Shown: in pieces, positions 48,015 to 56,090 of the stretch | How positions within the stretch are numbered: the stretch's first letter is position 1 | How the letters are laid out: every line of letters starts with the position of its first letter | NCBI RefSeq assembly: GCF_002272745.1 | Contig: NZ_NPBD01000005.1 | Span: forward strand, 1-64,000 | Source of the DNA: Terribacillus saccharophilus | Lineage (GTDB): Bacteria > Bacillota > Bacilli > Bacillales > Amphibacillaceae | Reading direction: 5' to 3' | DNA length: 64,000 bases | Position numbers and translations under genes: made by a program | Notes under the pieces: generated by a model | What the model saw: the letters and a program-made list of their open reading frames with translations, nothing else | The model's database searches: none | Told to the model about the DNA's origin: nothing

Positions 48015-48048
48015 CTGGTTTGACGGCTTTTACAGCCGATTACATTAG

Positions 48049-48122
48049 CGTCCCAAGAGGGATTCGAACCCCCGACCCACAGCTTAGAAGGCTGTTGCTC
48101 TATCCAGCTGAGCTATTGGGAC
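48049..48122 (-). tRNA. tRNA-Arg(TCT)
   Basis: A complete cloverleaf on the minus strand: acceptor GTCCCAA/TTGGGAC, D arm AGCTCAGCTGGATAGAGC, anticodon arm CAGCC-TTCTAAG-CTGTG-like with TCT, T arm GGGGGTTCGAATCCC. Discriminator G; no CCA encoded. The island inserted at its 3' part and rebuilt the gene. Confidence 0.95.
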
Positions 48123-48123
48123 A

Positions 48124-48197
48124 TGGAGCGGGTGAAGGGAATCGAACCCTCGACATCAGCTTGGAAGGCTGAGGTTTTACCACTAAACTACACCCGC
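48124..48197 (-). tRNA. tRNA-Gly(TCC)
   Basis: A complete cloverleaf on the minus strand: acceptor GCGGGTG/CACCCGC, anticodon loop CTTCCAA with TCC, T arm GAGGGTTCGATTCCCTTC, discriminator T and an encoded CCA. It lies two bases upstream of tRNA-Arg, so the two were one transcript. Confidence 0.95.
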
Positions 48198-48279
48198 ATG
48201 TTGCTTTTATGTATGCTGCCCTCTCTTAAGGACAAGATTTATTCTACATGATAAACAATAGATAGTCAACAGTTTTTTT

Positions 48280-48314
48280 GAAATTAAGAAATTGCTCCGG
48301 TTTCCCGGAGCAAT
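48280..48314 (-). terminator. Terminator of the DUF420 gene
   Basis: Perfect stem ATTGCTCCGG (48291-48300) / CCGGAGCAAT (48305-48314) with a 4 base loop, followed by TTCTTAATTTC on the minus strand. Confidence 0.75.
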
Positions 48315-48319
48315 ACTCC

Positions 48320-48874
48320 TTAATAATACGGACGGATCATCAAGTAGACGATGACGCCTGTAAGGCTGACATAAAGCCATAATGGCATTGTCCAGCGGGC
48401 AATCTTTCGGTGTCTTGGCACGTCCATATTCCAAGCACGTGTAATCGATGCAAGGGCTAGCGGTACGATGACTGCTGCCAGTACGATGTGCGTGATCAAG
48501 ATAAAGAAATAGATTGGACGGATGATGCCTTCGCCTCCGAATGATGAATCTCCTGCCAGATAGTGATAAGCTACATAAGAAATCAAGAACAATGTAGTTG
48601 TGACAAAGGCTGAATAGATGAACCGCTTATGCCAGATAATATTCTTCTTCATGATGAAGATCAATGCCAACAGCAGGAAGACAAACGTAAAGCTGTTGAA
48701 GATAGCGTTCAGCATCGGCAGGATGTGTACGTCGAATAGATCGAAGCCTTCGACAGGCGGTAAGCCGCTCAATACGACAACCAATCCATCAATGATGATG
48801 GTCAGCCAAATAACAAGCGGACGATAATTGCGTTTTTTATGATTTGGTTTGTAACCGAAATCGGCTTCATTCAT
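48320..48874 (-). CDS. DUF420 membrane protein (YozB/CtaM family)
   Basis: 184 residues with five membrane segments (about 20-38, 52-72, 85-103, 122-142, 160-180). Conserved histidines occur in FDVHILPMLNA, IIWHKRFIY, AYHYLAG and THIVLA, the DUF420 pattern that suggests haem or copper contact. CtaM, a member in S. aureus and Bacillus, is required for assembly of the aa3-type oxidase. No oxidase genes are in the window. Single-gene unit. Confidence 0.85.
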   Translation of the reverse strand: MNEADFGYKPNHKKRNYRPLVIWLTIIIDGLVVVLSGLPPVEGFDLFDVHILPMLNAIFNSFTFVFLLLALIFIMKKNIIWHKRFIYSAFVTTTLFLISYVAYHYLAGDSSFGGEGIIRPIYFFILITHIVLAAVIVPLALASITRAWNMDVPRHRKIARWTMPLWLYVSLTGVIVYLMIRPYY

Positions 48875-48962
48875 ACAAAATCACCTCAATTCATTCAAAC
48901 ACTAGTATAACGTAAGTGTGAGGTGATTCGGCAATAGAAACGTTACAATTTTTTGTCCGAGC

Positions 48963-49475
48963 TTACTTGAATGTGACGGATTTCTCCAGTTCCGGTACTT
49001 CTTCGCCACCTAACGTATAGTATCGAACCGTGGCAATTCTATCTTCGTAGGACAGAATACAATAAGTCGGATATGGCGACTGCTTTGGCAAGTGAATGCT
49101 GCCTGGATTGATATACAGTCTGCCGTCGATGACGTCCGCTCTCGCTACATGTGAATGGCCGTAGCAAACAATCTTTGCATCTCTTTCTGCTGCCAGCTTT
49201 TCTAAAGGACGGAGACTTGATTTCACTCCATATAGATGACCATGCGTGATAAGGATTGGCAGCTCAGATGCTGTCAGCTCCTCCACTTCTGGATAAGCTC
49301 CGTCATAATCACAGTTTCCAGCGACCCGATAATAGCCTTCCATCTCCGGTGCATCAAAAGGCAGCTCCGAATCGCCACAGTGAATATATGCCGCAACTTC
49401 GTCTTCATGTCGCTGCTTCAGCATGTATACTTCATTTGTTAATCCGTGACTGTCGCTCGTTATCAGTATCTTCAT
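48963..49475 (-). CDS. ysnB: YfcE/MJ0936-type phosphodiesterase
   Basis: 170 residues of a calcineurin-like metallophosphoesterase: metal ligands in MKILITSDSHG, YIHCGDSE, VAGNCDYDG, ITHGHLYG and CYGHSHVARAD, then NPGSIHLPK. Relatives hydrolyse cyclic or phosphodiester substrates in vitro; the natural substrate is unknown. It overlaps the ysnA end region by a 9 bp gap, the same order as in B. subtilis ysnA-ysnB. Confidence 0.9.
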   Translation of the reverse strand: MKILITSDSHGLTNEVYMLKQRHEDEVAAYIHCGDSELPFDAPEMEGYYRVAGNCDYDGAYPEVEELTASELPILITHGHLYGVKSSLRPLEKLAAERDAKIVCYGHSHVARADVIDGRLYINPGSIHLPKQSPYPTYCILSYEDRIATVRYYTLGGEEVPELEKSVTFK

Positions 49476-49484
49476 CCTCTAACC

Positions 49485-50084
49485 TCACTTCGCTTGGTCA
49501 TTCAACCATTTTTCCAAATGAACCATTGCCTGTTTCCGATGGCTAATTTGATTCTTCTCCTCCGGCTTGAGCTCCGCCATTGTTTTATCATAGCCTTCCG
49601 GCTGAAAGACAGGATCGTAGCCAAAGCCATGTTCGCCGCTCGGTGCTTCCGTGATTGTACCTTCGACATGCCCTCTCGCATAAAATGTTTCTTTACCAGG
49701 CTGAGAAACTGCTAATACACAAACAAATCTAGCTGTGCGCTCCTCTTTCGGTACATCTTTCAGCTCTTCCAGCACTTTATCCATATTTGCTTGATCACTT
49801 TTTTCTTCTCCAGCGTAACGCGCCGAATAAACGCCTGGACGACCTTGGAGTGCATCAATTTCCAAACCAGAATCATCAGCAAGCACAGGAACTTGCAGGT
49901 GACCTACCATTGTTTCTGCCTTCAGCGCGGCGTTTTCCTCAAACGTTGTACCTGTTTCTTCAATATCATCGAATTGCTGTGATAATTCATCGAGTCCGTA
50001 AGCTGTAATATCGTATTCTCCGAAAAAGGCTTTAAATTCCTTCAGTTTTCCTGCGTTTTTTGTTGCGATGATGATTTTATTCAT
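49485..50084 (-). CDS. ysnA: XTP/dITP diphosphatase (RdgB/HAM1 family)
   Basis: 199 residues. It removes deaminated purine nucleotides (XTP, dITP) from the pool to prevent mutations. Motifs: IIATKNAGKLKEF at the start, ADDSGLEIDALQGRPGVYSARYAG near 65, and HGFGYDPVF near 150. ATG at 50084 with GGAGTGA upstream. In B. subtilis rph (RNase PH) lies directly upstream; here it is replaced by a flavoprotein/regulator pair. Confidence 0.94.
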   Translation of the reverse strand: MNKIIIATKNAGKLKEFKAFFGEYDITAYGLDELSQQFDDIEETGTTFEENAALKAETMVGHLQVPVLADDSGLEIDALQGRPGVYSARYAGEEKSDQANMDKVLEELKDVPKEERTARFVCVLAVSQPGKETFYARGHVEGTITEAPSGEHGFGYDPVFQPEGYDKTMAELKPEEKNQISHRKQAMVHLEKWLNDQAK

Positions 50085-50154
50085 TGTAATCACTCCATTC
50101 AAATCTTATGTATGTTTATTACCCTAGATAGTACCCAAATATTAATATGTATAG

Positions 50155-50187
50155 AAAAAAGCGAGCTTCTATTAAAGTATAGCTCGC
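50155..50187 (-). terminator. Terminator of the flavoprotein gene
   Basis: GCGAGCT / AGCTCGC (50161-50167 and 50181-50187) followed by TTTTTTC on the minus strand. Confidence 0.7.
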
Positions 50188-50207
50188 CTCTTAACGTTTT
50201 TCAAAGA

Positions 50208-51113
50208 TCAGCTGAAACGGGACTCAACAAAGTGCATATTCATATTCACCGCCACTCTTGCGCCGTCAGCAGCTGCCAGCAAAAGCGAAGAAGGTGCTTG
50301 ATTTACATATTCACCTGCGGCATAGATATGCGACACGCTTGTTTGTCCGAATTCGTTCACCATCAGTCTGCCTTGTTCATCAAACGAGCATCCCAAATCG
50401 GCGGTCAGCCTGTCTTTTCGGACGAATTGCGGGACAACAAAACCACCTGCCCTTTTTATTCGATTACCATTTTCAAAGGCAACTTCTTTTAGGATCCCAT
50501 TCTCTCCGATAAGATTCACTATCTTTGCCTCCTCGATTATTACACCATGCTTTTCGAACAAAGAAAAAGTATTCTGTTCAAGTTCATATCCATTTGATGC
50601 AATGACAAGATCCCCTGTCCAGTTCAGCAGCAATTTTCCCAAATGGCGAATACCTGCCTCTGTTTCAGCAAACAGAATCAGTGGCTCATCTTTTCGTTCA
50701 TACCCGTCGCAATATGGGCAGGAGAAAATGCTCTTTCCATAAAATGAAGCAATGGAAGGGATTTCCGGGAAGGATTCACGGATACCTGTCGCCAGTAAGA
50801 CCTTTTTTACTAAGTAAGAACTGTCATGTGTTTCTATCTCAAAACTAGCTGCGTCCTTTTGCTTGATATGATTCACTTCAGCTGAAACAAATGTGACATT
50901 CGGATATTTTGCCAGATCACGTCTGGCTTCTTCCCTGAATTGAGCCGGGGTGATACCATCTCTCGTTAAGAATCCATGTGATTCTTGTGTCACCCGGTTT
51001 CGGTTTGTGTCATTATCGAAAATAATTACATTCTTTCTGGCTCTCACAAGTTGAAGAGCTGCACTCATCCCTGCCGCACCGCCGCCAACTATACCGCAAT
51101 CCCATTTTTCCAT
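50208..51113 (-). CDS. NAD(P)/FAD-dependent oxidoreductase, thioredoxin-reductase-like
   Basis: 301 residues. FAD-binding CGIVGGGAAGMSAALQ at the start, a redox-active disulphide motif CPYCDGYE near 133, and the second FAD motif HIYAAGEY near 268. The CPYC site is in the position of thioredoxin reductases and of dithiol oxidases such as HlmI/GliT, but the NADPH-binding motif GxGxxA is degenerate (FAETEAGIRHLG), so the electron partner is uncertain. ATG start. It lies downstream of the Rrf2 regulator gene with a 69 bp gap and shares a TCTATGAT motif upstream, suggesting joint control. Confidence 0.82.
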   Translation of the reverse strand: MEKWDCGIVGGGAAGMSAALQLVRARKNVIIFDNDTNRNRVTQESHGFLTRDGITPAQFREEARRDLAKYPNVTFVSAEVNHIKQKDAASFEIETHDSSYLVKKVLLATGIRESFPEIPSIASFYGKSIFSCPYCDGYERKDEPLILFAETEAGIRHLGKLLLNWTGDLVIASNGYELEQNTFSLFEKHGVIIEEAKIVNLIGENGILKEVAFENGNRIKRAGGFVVPQFVRKDRLTADLGCSFDEQGRLMVNEFGQTSVSHIYAAGEYVNQAPSSLLLAAADGARVAVNMNMHFVESRFS

Positions 51114-51182
51114 TGTCTACACTCCTTCAAAGATTTAAAAGACTTATAATGTCTATGATTACCCGAAAGAAAAAACAGCTTT

Positions 51183-51584
51183 TTATTCGCTGCTTTTACC
51201 CTCTAGCAAAGAAGCTATAGTTGTCTGACGAAGCTCCTGCTCCATCTGCTCTTCTGCTTTTTCCATCACTCGCTTCACGATACAGGCTGGCTCGTCGTGC
51301 AAGCTACATTCAAAAATCGAGGCTTTCCCTTCTATCGCTTGAATAATATCAAAGAAAGAGAGCTGCTGCCATCCATTTCTGAGCTTATATCCGCCATTTG
51401 CTCCCGAAGAAGATGTAATAAGGCCTTCTTTCACCAGCTTGGTGAGAATCTTAGACAAATAAGTCGGTGAAACCTGCTGATGATCGGCAAGCTGCTGAAC
51501 TCCGATCGGCTGCTGTTTCGCTCCTTCTTTGGCTAAATAGAGCATCGTATGCAGAGCGTAATTCGTCGCTTTGGTGAATTTCAT
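51183..51584 (-). CDS. Rrf2-family transcriptional regulator
   Basis: 133 residues. The winged helix at the N-terminus (KFTKATNYALHTMLYLA; QQLADHQQVSPTYLSKILTKLVKEGLI; SGANGGYKL) is typical of Rrf2. Two cysteines remain (FECSLHDEPAC near 95-103) of the three that bind an iron-sulphur cluster in IscR/NsrR, so it may sense redox state without a cluster, like YwnA. ATG at 51584 with GGAGTGC upstream. It probably regulates itself and the flavoprotein gene. Confidence 0.88.
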   Translation of the reverse strand: MKFTKATNYALHTMLYLAKEGAKQQPIGVQQLADHQQVSPTYLSKILTKLVKEGLITSSSGANGGYKLRNGWQQLSFFDIIQAIEGKASIFECSLHDEPACIVKRVMEKAEEQMEQELRQTTIASLLEGKSSE

Positions 51585-51597
51585 TTCCCGCACTCCA

Positions 51598-51622
51598 ATC
51601 ATAGACTTTACGTATCTATGAT
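51598..51622. promoter_or_regulatory. Inverted repeat, probable Rrf2 operator
   Basis: ATCATAGA-N9-TCTATGAT, a perfect 8 bp repeat just before the Rrf2 start. The half TCTATGAT recurs at about 51151-51158, before the flavoprotein gene. Confidence 0.5.
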
Positions 51623-51649
51623 AGCTGCTTAAACTTTACCTGTCAACAA

Positions 51650-51821
51650 TAACTGCTTATAAATGTCCCGATCACGGTAAACGCCAATGTGCTATTTTCG
51701 AAGATTAAACGATATTTCCCTGTTGCCAGGAGGATAGTATTCTTTCCCAGCCAGCTTCTTGAAATAATTGCTCCACTTTTTCTGACGGAACATCCTTTAT
51801 TCTTTCTCGAATAATTAGCTC
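51650..51821 (-). pseudogene. Decayed GNAT acetyltransferase fragment
   Basis: On the minus strand, ELIIRERIKDVPSEKVEQLF, EAGWERILSSWQQGNI and, after a one-base frame shift, RLIFENSTLAFTV can be read; this is the start of a small GNAT acetyltransferase. An in-frame stop precedes it close to a possible ATG and the acetyl-CoA site is gone. About 60 codons remain. Confidence 0.5.
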
Positions 51822-51894
51822 ATTAAATTATGTATACATAAAATCCCCTCCACCTTAACTGACCTCAACAAAAAGCTTCCTTTTCCCTGCACGA

Positions 51895-51922
51895 AAAAAG
51901 CCCGATCAAATGACCGGGCTTT
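51895..51922 (-). terminator. Terminator of gerM
   Basis: AAAGCCCG / CGGGCTTT with a 10 base loop and a T run on the minus strand, 7 bp after the gerM stop. Confidence 0.85.
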
Positions 51923-51928
51923 CTACAA

Positions 51929-53065
51929 TTATAATTTTTCAGCTGGAACGTACTGTTCTCTTGAGACAGGCTCAGCGTAAGCTTCACCGTGCTCGTTGAA
52001 CACTTCTTCCACACCTTCTACTTTAACGGAGACTGCATCAACATCCTCAAGCTCTGTCAAGCTCATAACAAGAGTTTCCATAAGCTGATCTGTAATCGCG
52101 GCTTCATCCACGTTGCTCAATACTTCTGTGTTGAATTCCAGGTTAAGGACGCCATCTTTCAATGTTGGCTCAGAAGCGAGTGCAGAGCCTGTATTGAAAA
52201 CGTTGGACAGATTGCTATCCATGGCTGGTCCGTCAATCAAAGCATTGACGATCTCTTCGTAGTCGTTTTCTGCATTGCTGTTCATCCGCTCTGTCACTGG
52301 CACTTCATAAGGTGTGCCATCTACTGCTTCTGCCGGGAAATAGAGCGTGACAGACTGGCTGTTCACAGTAGTGATGCCATTATCCATCAAGTTAATGCCA
52401 TCAGCCCGGGAATAGCTTTTCCCGATAGGCGTACCATCAACCGGCATTTTCGCCAGTTCTTGTCCTTCTACGCGGATAGCCACATTTTTTACATTTTCAA
52501 ACTGTGTCAATGTGTACGTGATGGATTCAAGAATCTTCTTCTCACTGGCTGCTTCGTATTCATTGAATTCCTTCGAGAAGTCGACAATCAATGTGCCGTC
52601 TTCCTGTGCATCAATTCCATTGATTGTTGTTCCTGCGGGCAATACTGCCTGGAATCCGTTAGGAAGCATGTCCGTCACCGGACCGTCCTTCACGAGGTAT
52701 TCCAATGTTTCTTTGGCTACTTCATTTGTCTGCGGCAGTTCGAATGTCATCGGTACTACCATTCCATTGGCATCCATCAGGAACAACTGACGTTTTGCGG
52801 TAGCGGATTCGCCTTCTTTAGCACCCTCTTCTGGCTGTTCTTCCTCACCTTCTGCTGGAGCATCTCCTTCAGCCGGTGTTTCTCCTTCGGCTGGTGCTTC
52901 TGCTGCGCCAGGCTCAAGCGCGTTTTCCTCCAGCTCGTCCACATAAGTTGTATCCTGCGGCACGTCCACTTCATCGACAGCCTGTTCTCCTTTCAAGGAG
53001 CATCCGGCCAATAAAATGGAAAGGCCTATTACGCTAGTGAAAAGACCTGCAATCTTTTTATTCAT
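51929..53065 (-). CDS. gerM: GerM, spore germination/sporulation lipoprotein
   Basis: 378 residues. Signal peptide with lipobox ILLAGCS (Cys near 22) and an acidic, proline/alanine-rich linker with several APAEGE-type repeats (about 55-85), followed by two tandem GerMN domains (about 105-215 and 240-350), each with VTLYFPAEAV or QLFLMDANG and the LIDGP / LVKDGP turn. GerM is needed for cortex assembly and for stability of the channel between mother cell and forespore. ATG 53065; GTG two codons upstream has better spacing from AAGGGGGAAG. Downstream of racE as in B. subtilis. Confidence 0.9.
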   Translation of the reverse strand: MNKKIAGLFTSVIGLSILLAGCSLKGEQAVDEVDVPQDTTYVDELEENALEPGAAEAPAEGETPAEGDAPAEGEEEQPEEGAKEGESATAKRQLFLMDANGMVVPMTFELPQTNEVAKETLEYLVKDGPVTDMLPNGFQAVLPAGTTINGIDAQEDGTLIVDFSKEFNEYEAASEKKILESITYTLTQFENVKNVAIRVEGQELAKMPVDGTPIGKSYSRADGINLMDNGITTVNSQSVTLYFPAEAVDGTPYEVPVTERMNSNAENDYEEIVNALIDGPAMDSNLSNVFNTGSALASEPTLKDGVLNLEFNTEVLSNVDEAAITDQLMETLVMSLTELEDVDAVSVKVEGVEEVFNEHGEAYAEPVSREQYVPAEKL

Positions 53066-53137
53066 ACGCACTTCTTCCCCCTTGATGGTTTGTACTATCA
53101 TGTATACGAGCCATCAAAGGTTTTAGACCATATTTAT

Positions 53138-53953
53138 TCAAATAGATTGTTTGCTGCCGAGCTGGATCCTTCCGACTTCATTAACTGGCCGCTGCAGCCA
53201 CATATTCGCGATCTTCATAAAGAGATGCGTATCTCCTGATGCATAGAATTGATGATTAACAGGACGATCTCCTTCATAGAGCTTTCTTTTGAAACCAAGA
53301 ATTGCACTTACCTCACGAGCTGTCTCGTCACCAGAACTGATCACTTCCACTGATTCACCGATCACTTCTTCGATGACGGGTTTGATGATCGGATAATGTG
53401 TGCACCCCAGAATGAGTGTGTCCATCTCTTTCCAATCCTTCAATGATGTCAGTGCATCTTGGACGACCTGGCGAGCCAATGATCCTGAGACAACACCTTT
53501 TTCCACCATAGGAACGAATGTTGGACATGCAAGTCCTTCTATTTCAAGTTCACTATTGATATTTTTCAGCGCTTTACGGTACGCATGGCTGCGGATCGTG
53601 CCTTCTGTACCGAGTACACCGATATGATTTGTTTTAGTCGTTTTGATTGCTGCACGAGCGCCTGGCTCGATAACACCGACAACCGGTATATCAAGCTTTT
53701 GCTTCAGCTCCTCCAATGTAAAAGCTGTCGCTGTATTGCAGGCGATCACGAGCATCTTGATGTTCTTTTCCAGGAGGAAATTCACCATATCCCATGTAAA
53801 TTCCACCACTTCTTCTTCCGGTCTTGGACCGTATGGACAGCGGAGTGTATCCCCGACATAGATGAGGTTTTCCTTTGGCAGCTGACGCATCAGCTCCCTT
53901 GCAACGGTCAAGCCGCCTACTCCTGAATCAATGACACCAATCGGATAATCCAC
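53138..53953 (-). CDS. racE: Glutamate racemase
   Basis: RacE makes D-glutamate for peptidoglycan by cofactor-free racemisation. 271 residues. The two catalytic cysteines are in VIACNTATA (near 74) and LGCTHYP (near 185); IGVIDSGVGGLTVARELM at the start. It overlaps nothing but lies 3 bp after the MarR regulator gene, in the order marR-racE-gerM of B. subtilis. Confidence 0.96.
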   Translation of the reverse strand: MDYPIGVIDSGVGGLTVARELMRQLPKENLIYVGDTLRCPYGPRPEEEVVEFTWDMVNFLLEKNIKMLVIACNTATAFTLEELKQKLDIPVVGVIEPGARAAIKTTKTNHIGVLGTEGTIRSHAYRKALKNINSELEIEGLACPTFVPMVEKGVVSGSLARQVVQDALTSLKDWKEMDTLILGCTHYPIIKPVIEEVIGESVEVISSGDETAREVSAILGFKRKLYEGDRPVNHQFYASGDTHLFMKIANMWLQRPVNEVGRIQLGSKQSI

Positions 53954-53955
53954 GT

Positions 53956-54441
53956 TTATCTCCTCTTTTTCTTCTCTGTTTTAGCCTCTAGCTGTTCGTA
54001 ATCATTCATTTTACCGTGTAACTTATGTAAGAGCAACTGCAGCTGGTCTGCCTCTTGCAGAGAAAAAGTTTCCAGCAGCTCTTGTAGATATGCTTGACGC
54101 TTTTTGATCACTTCCGAGATGATCAGCTCTCCCTTTTTTAGGATATGCACCCGTACGATACGCCGATCCTTCTCGTCACGCACTCGTTTCACAAGCTCAT
54201 TCTTCTCCAGCCTGTCAACGATATCGGTCGTCGTACTAATAGCAAGCCTGATTGTTTGGGAAAGGTCGCCAGTTGTCATATCTCCTTTGTCCGCCAGCCA
54301 TTGCAGCGCGACGAACTGCGGTGCCGTAATCGGATACTGCAGGAGGATCTCCCGTCCTTTTTGCTTGATAATTGCAGCAATGTGTCGCAGCTCCTTCTCA
54401 ATCGCTGCAATTCTTTCAGCTGTCAGTGTGTCGTGCACCAT
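53956..54441 (-). CDS. ysmB: MarR-family transcriptional regulator (YsmB-like)
   Basis: 161 residues with a winged helix-turn-helix: FVALQWLADKGDMTTGDLSQTIRLAISTTTDIVDRLEKNELV and the wing RVRDEKDRRIVRVHIL (conserved D-x-R-D/R motif). Helical dimerisation ends. ATG with GGAGGA upstream; first gene before racE. In B. subtilis the same position holds ysmB, whose ligand is unknown. The gene upstream, an antiporter, ends 12 bp away. Confidence 0.9.
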   Translation of the reverse strand: MVHDTLTAERIAAIEKELRHIAAIIKQKGREILLQYPITAPQFVALQWLADKGDMTTGDLSQTIRLAISTTTDIVDRLEKNELVKRVRDEKDRRIVRVHILKKGELIISEVIKKRQAYLQELLETFSLQEADQLQLLLHKLHGKMNDYEQLEAKTEKKKRR

Positions 54442-54453
54442 TCATTCCTCCTG

Positions 54454-55935
54454 CTATTCTTCCGTTAGTTTGTTCCTGCGCAAATATTTTGCAAGTTGTT
54501 TTTTAAATTGTAAGGAAACCATGATATACAGTGTGTCCCCTGCTTTGATGACTGTCTGCCCATTCGGCGAAATAATCTCACCACTCCGGAGTATGGCATT
54601 GATCAAAGTCGTCTCAGGGAAGCTGAGATCCTCCAGTCGTTTGCCGGTTATCTCATTCAGATCCGTTGGTTTATATTCTACCATCTCGAGATTGTTCCGT
54701 CCTATACTGATCAATTCAAGCGTTTCAATTTCATTCGTAGTCGGCGGTTGCACCAATTTAAGTTTCGCCGCAAGCGCCGTGACCGTCGAGCCTTGCAGAA
54801 CAGTTGATAGAAGCACGACGAAGAAAACAGCATTAAAGATGAGCTGGCTATTTTCAATACCAGCAATGAGCGGGAATAATGCCAGCACAATCGGTACGGC
54901 ACCTTTCAGACCCGCCCAAGAAATGAACAGCTTCTCTTTTGCTGTATACTTGAATCGGATCAGTGACAGGAACGTCGCCAGCGGTCGCGCAAGAAAGATT
55001 AATACGATCGACAGTAAGAATCCTTTAATCATAAGGTCCGGTTTAAATAATTGATCAGGGAAAACGAACAATCCCAGCAAGACGAACATACATATCTGCA
55101 TCAGCCAGCCGAAGCCCTCATTGAAACGGATGATCGAACGGCGGTACGTAATTTCTGCATTTCCGATATACAGTGCGCTGACATATACAGCCAATAATCC
55201 AGAAGCATGGATAACAGATGTCAATCCGTAGCTTACTAAAGCGAATGCGAGCGCGAACAGCGGATAAAGACCGCTTGTATCGAGATTGATCCGATTGATT
55301 GCTCTTACAGCTATGAATCCAATCAGCAGCCCCATCGCCGCTCCTGCTCCCATTTCCCATATAAAGCTGCCGATCAAAGAAAGAACGCCGGAGCCGTGGC
55401 CGCTAATTAATTCGATACAAGTGATCGTCAAGAACATAGCCATCGGATCATTCGTACCAGACTCAGCTTCTAATGTCGCAGCAAGCTTTTCTTTAACATT
55501 CTGCCCTTTCAAAACAGAGAACACGGCAGCAGCATCCGTCGAACCAACAATCGATCCGATCAGAACAGATTCCAGCCACGTCAAATCGAAGATATAATGA
55601 GCAGCAACAGCGACGATTGCCGCTGTCAGCAGTACCCCTATCGTTGCCATCGTGATCGCCGGAGCAAGTGCCGGCTTCATCGAATGCCAATTCGCATGAA
55701 GACCGCCTTCAAACAAAATGACAATCAGCGCGAAGATACCGATTGCTTCCGCTAAATGAGCATTATCAAAATAAACAAGACCAAATCCATCGCTTCCGAC
55801 AATCATTCCAACCGCGATAAACAAGACAAGTGCCGGGACACCCAGCCTCGTCGAAAACTTCGTCACCACTACACTCACAATAAGCAGCAGCGCGAAGAGA
55901 AAAATGAATTGATTCGTTACCATATAATCGTGCAT
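54454..55935 (-). CDS. Potassium/proton antiporter (CPA1 family, NhaP2/CvrA-like) with TrkA-C domain
   Basis: 493 residues. About 12 membrane segments, with the CPA motifs LFEGGLHANW near 77, the transport-site GSTDAAAVFSVL near 130 and ESGTNDPMA near 155. The C-terminal 90 residues form a TrkA-C regulatory domain (LIN AILRSGEIISPNGQTVIKAGDTLYIM). Such proteins exchange K+ or Na+ for H+ in pH and salt homeostasis. ATG at 55935 with GGGGGA upstream. It shares direction with the marR-racE-gerM set. Confidence 0.9.
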   Translation of the reverse strand: MHDYMVTNQFIFLFALLLIVSVVVTKFSTRLGVPALVLFIAVGMIVGSDGFGLVYFDNAHLAEAIGIFALIVILFEGGLHANWHSMKPALAPAITMATIGVLLTAAIVAVAAHYIFDLTWLESVLIGSIVGSTDAAAVFSVLKGQNVKEKLAATLEAESGTNDPMAMFLTITCIELISGHGSGVLSLIGSFIWEMGAGAAMGLLIGFIAVRAINRINLDTSGLYPLFALAFALVSYGLTSVIHASGLLAVYVSALYIGNAEITYRRSIIRFNEGFGWLMQICMFVLLGLFVFPDQLFKPDLMIKGFLLSIVLIFLARPLATFLSLIRFKYTAKEKLFISWAGLKGAVPIVLALFPLIAGIENSQLIFNAVFFVVLLSTVLQGSTVTALAAKLKLVQPPTTNEIETLELISIGRNNLEMVEYKPTDLNEITGKRLEDLSFPETTLINAILRSGEIISPNGQTVIKAGDTLYIMVSLQFKKQLAKYLRRNKLTEE

Positions 55936-56047
55936 GTACATCCCCCTACAAGGTGTCGATCGATATCTGACTTTTCTATCCTATCCTTAATGATACCGTT
56001 AAAAACGCTGTACTGCATGTAATTCGCCCTCGCCGGGGCTAAACAGA

Positions 56048-56079
56048 TAAAAAAAAGCCGACTCATTGGAGTCGGCTTT
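56048..56079 (-). terminator. Terminator of the 56091 gene
   Basis: AAAGCCGACTC / GAGTCGGCTTT with an ATTG loop and a T run on the minus strand. Confidence 0.9.
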
Positions 56080-56090
56080 CTGTTAGCTAT

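Larger units (their letters stand above)
36214..48115. mobile_element. Genomic island integrated in tRNA-Arg(TCT), bounded by 73 bp repeats
   Basis: The 73 bp at 36214-36286 recur exactly at 48043-48115 in the same orientation; they are the 3' 67 bases of tRNA-Arg plus six flanking bases. The tyrosine integrase gene lies next to the intact tRNA, as in most tRNA islands. Content: integrase, resolvase, nucleases and unknown proteins; no conjugation, phage structural or relaxase genes. Size from repeat to repeat is 11,829 bp. The inside is more AT-rich and uses TTG starts far more than the flanks, which agrees with transfer. Confidence 0.93.

Noticed and set aside
51989..53014. Long open frame (341 codons) antisense to gerM
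   Set aside because: The opposite strand encodes a well-recognised GerM with lipobox and two GerMN domains; the antisense frame is a by-product of its composition.
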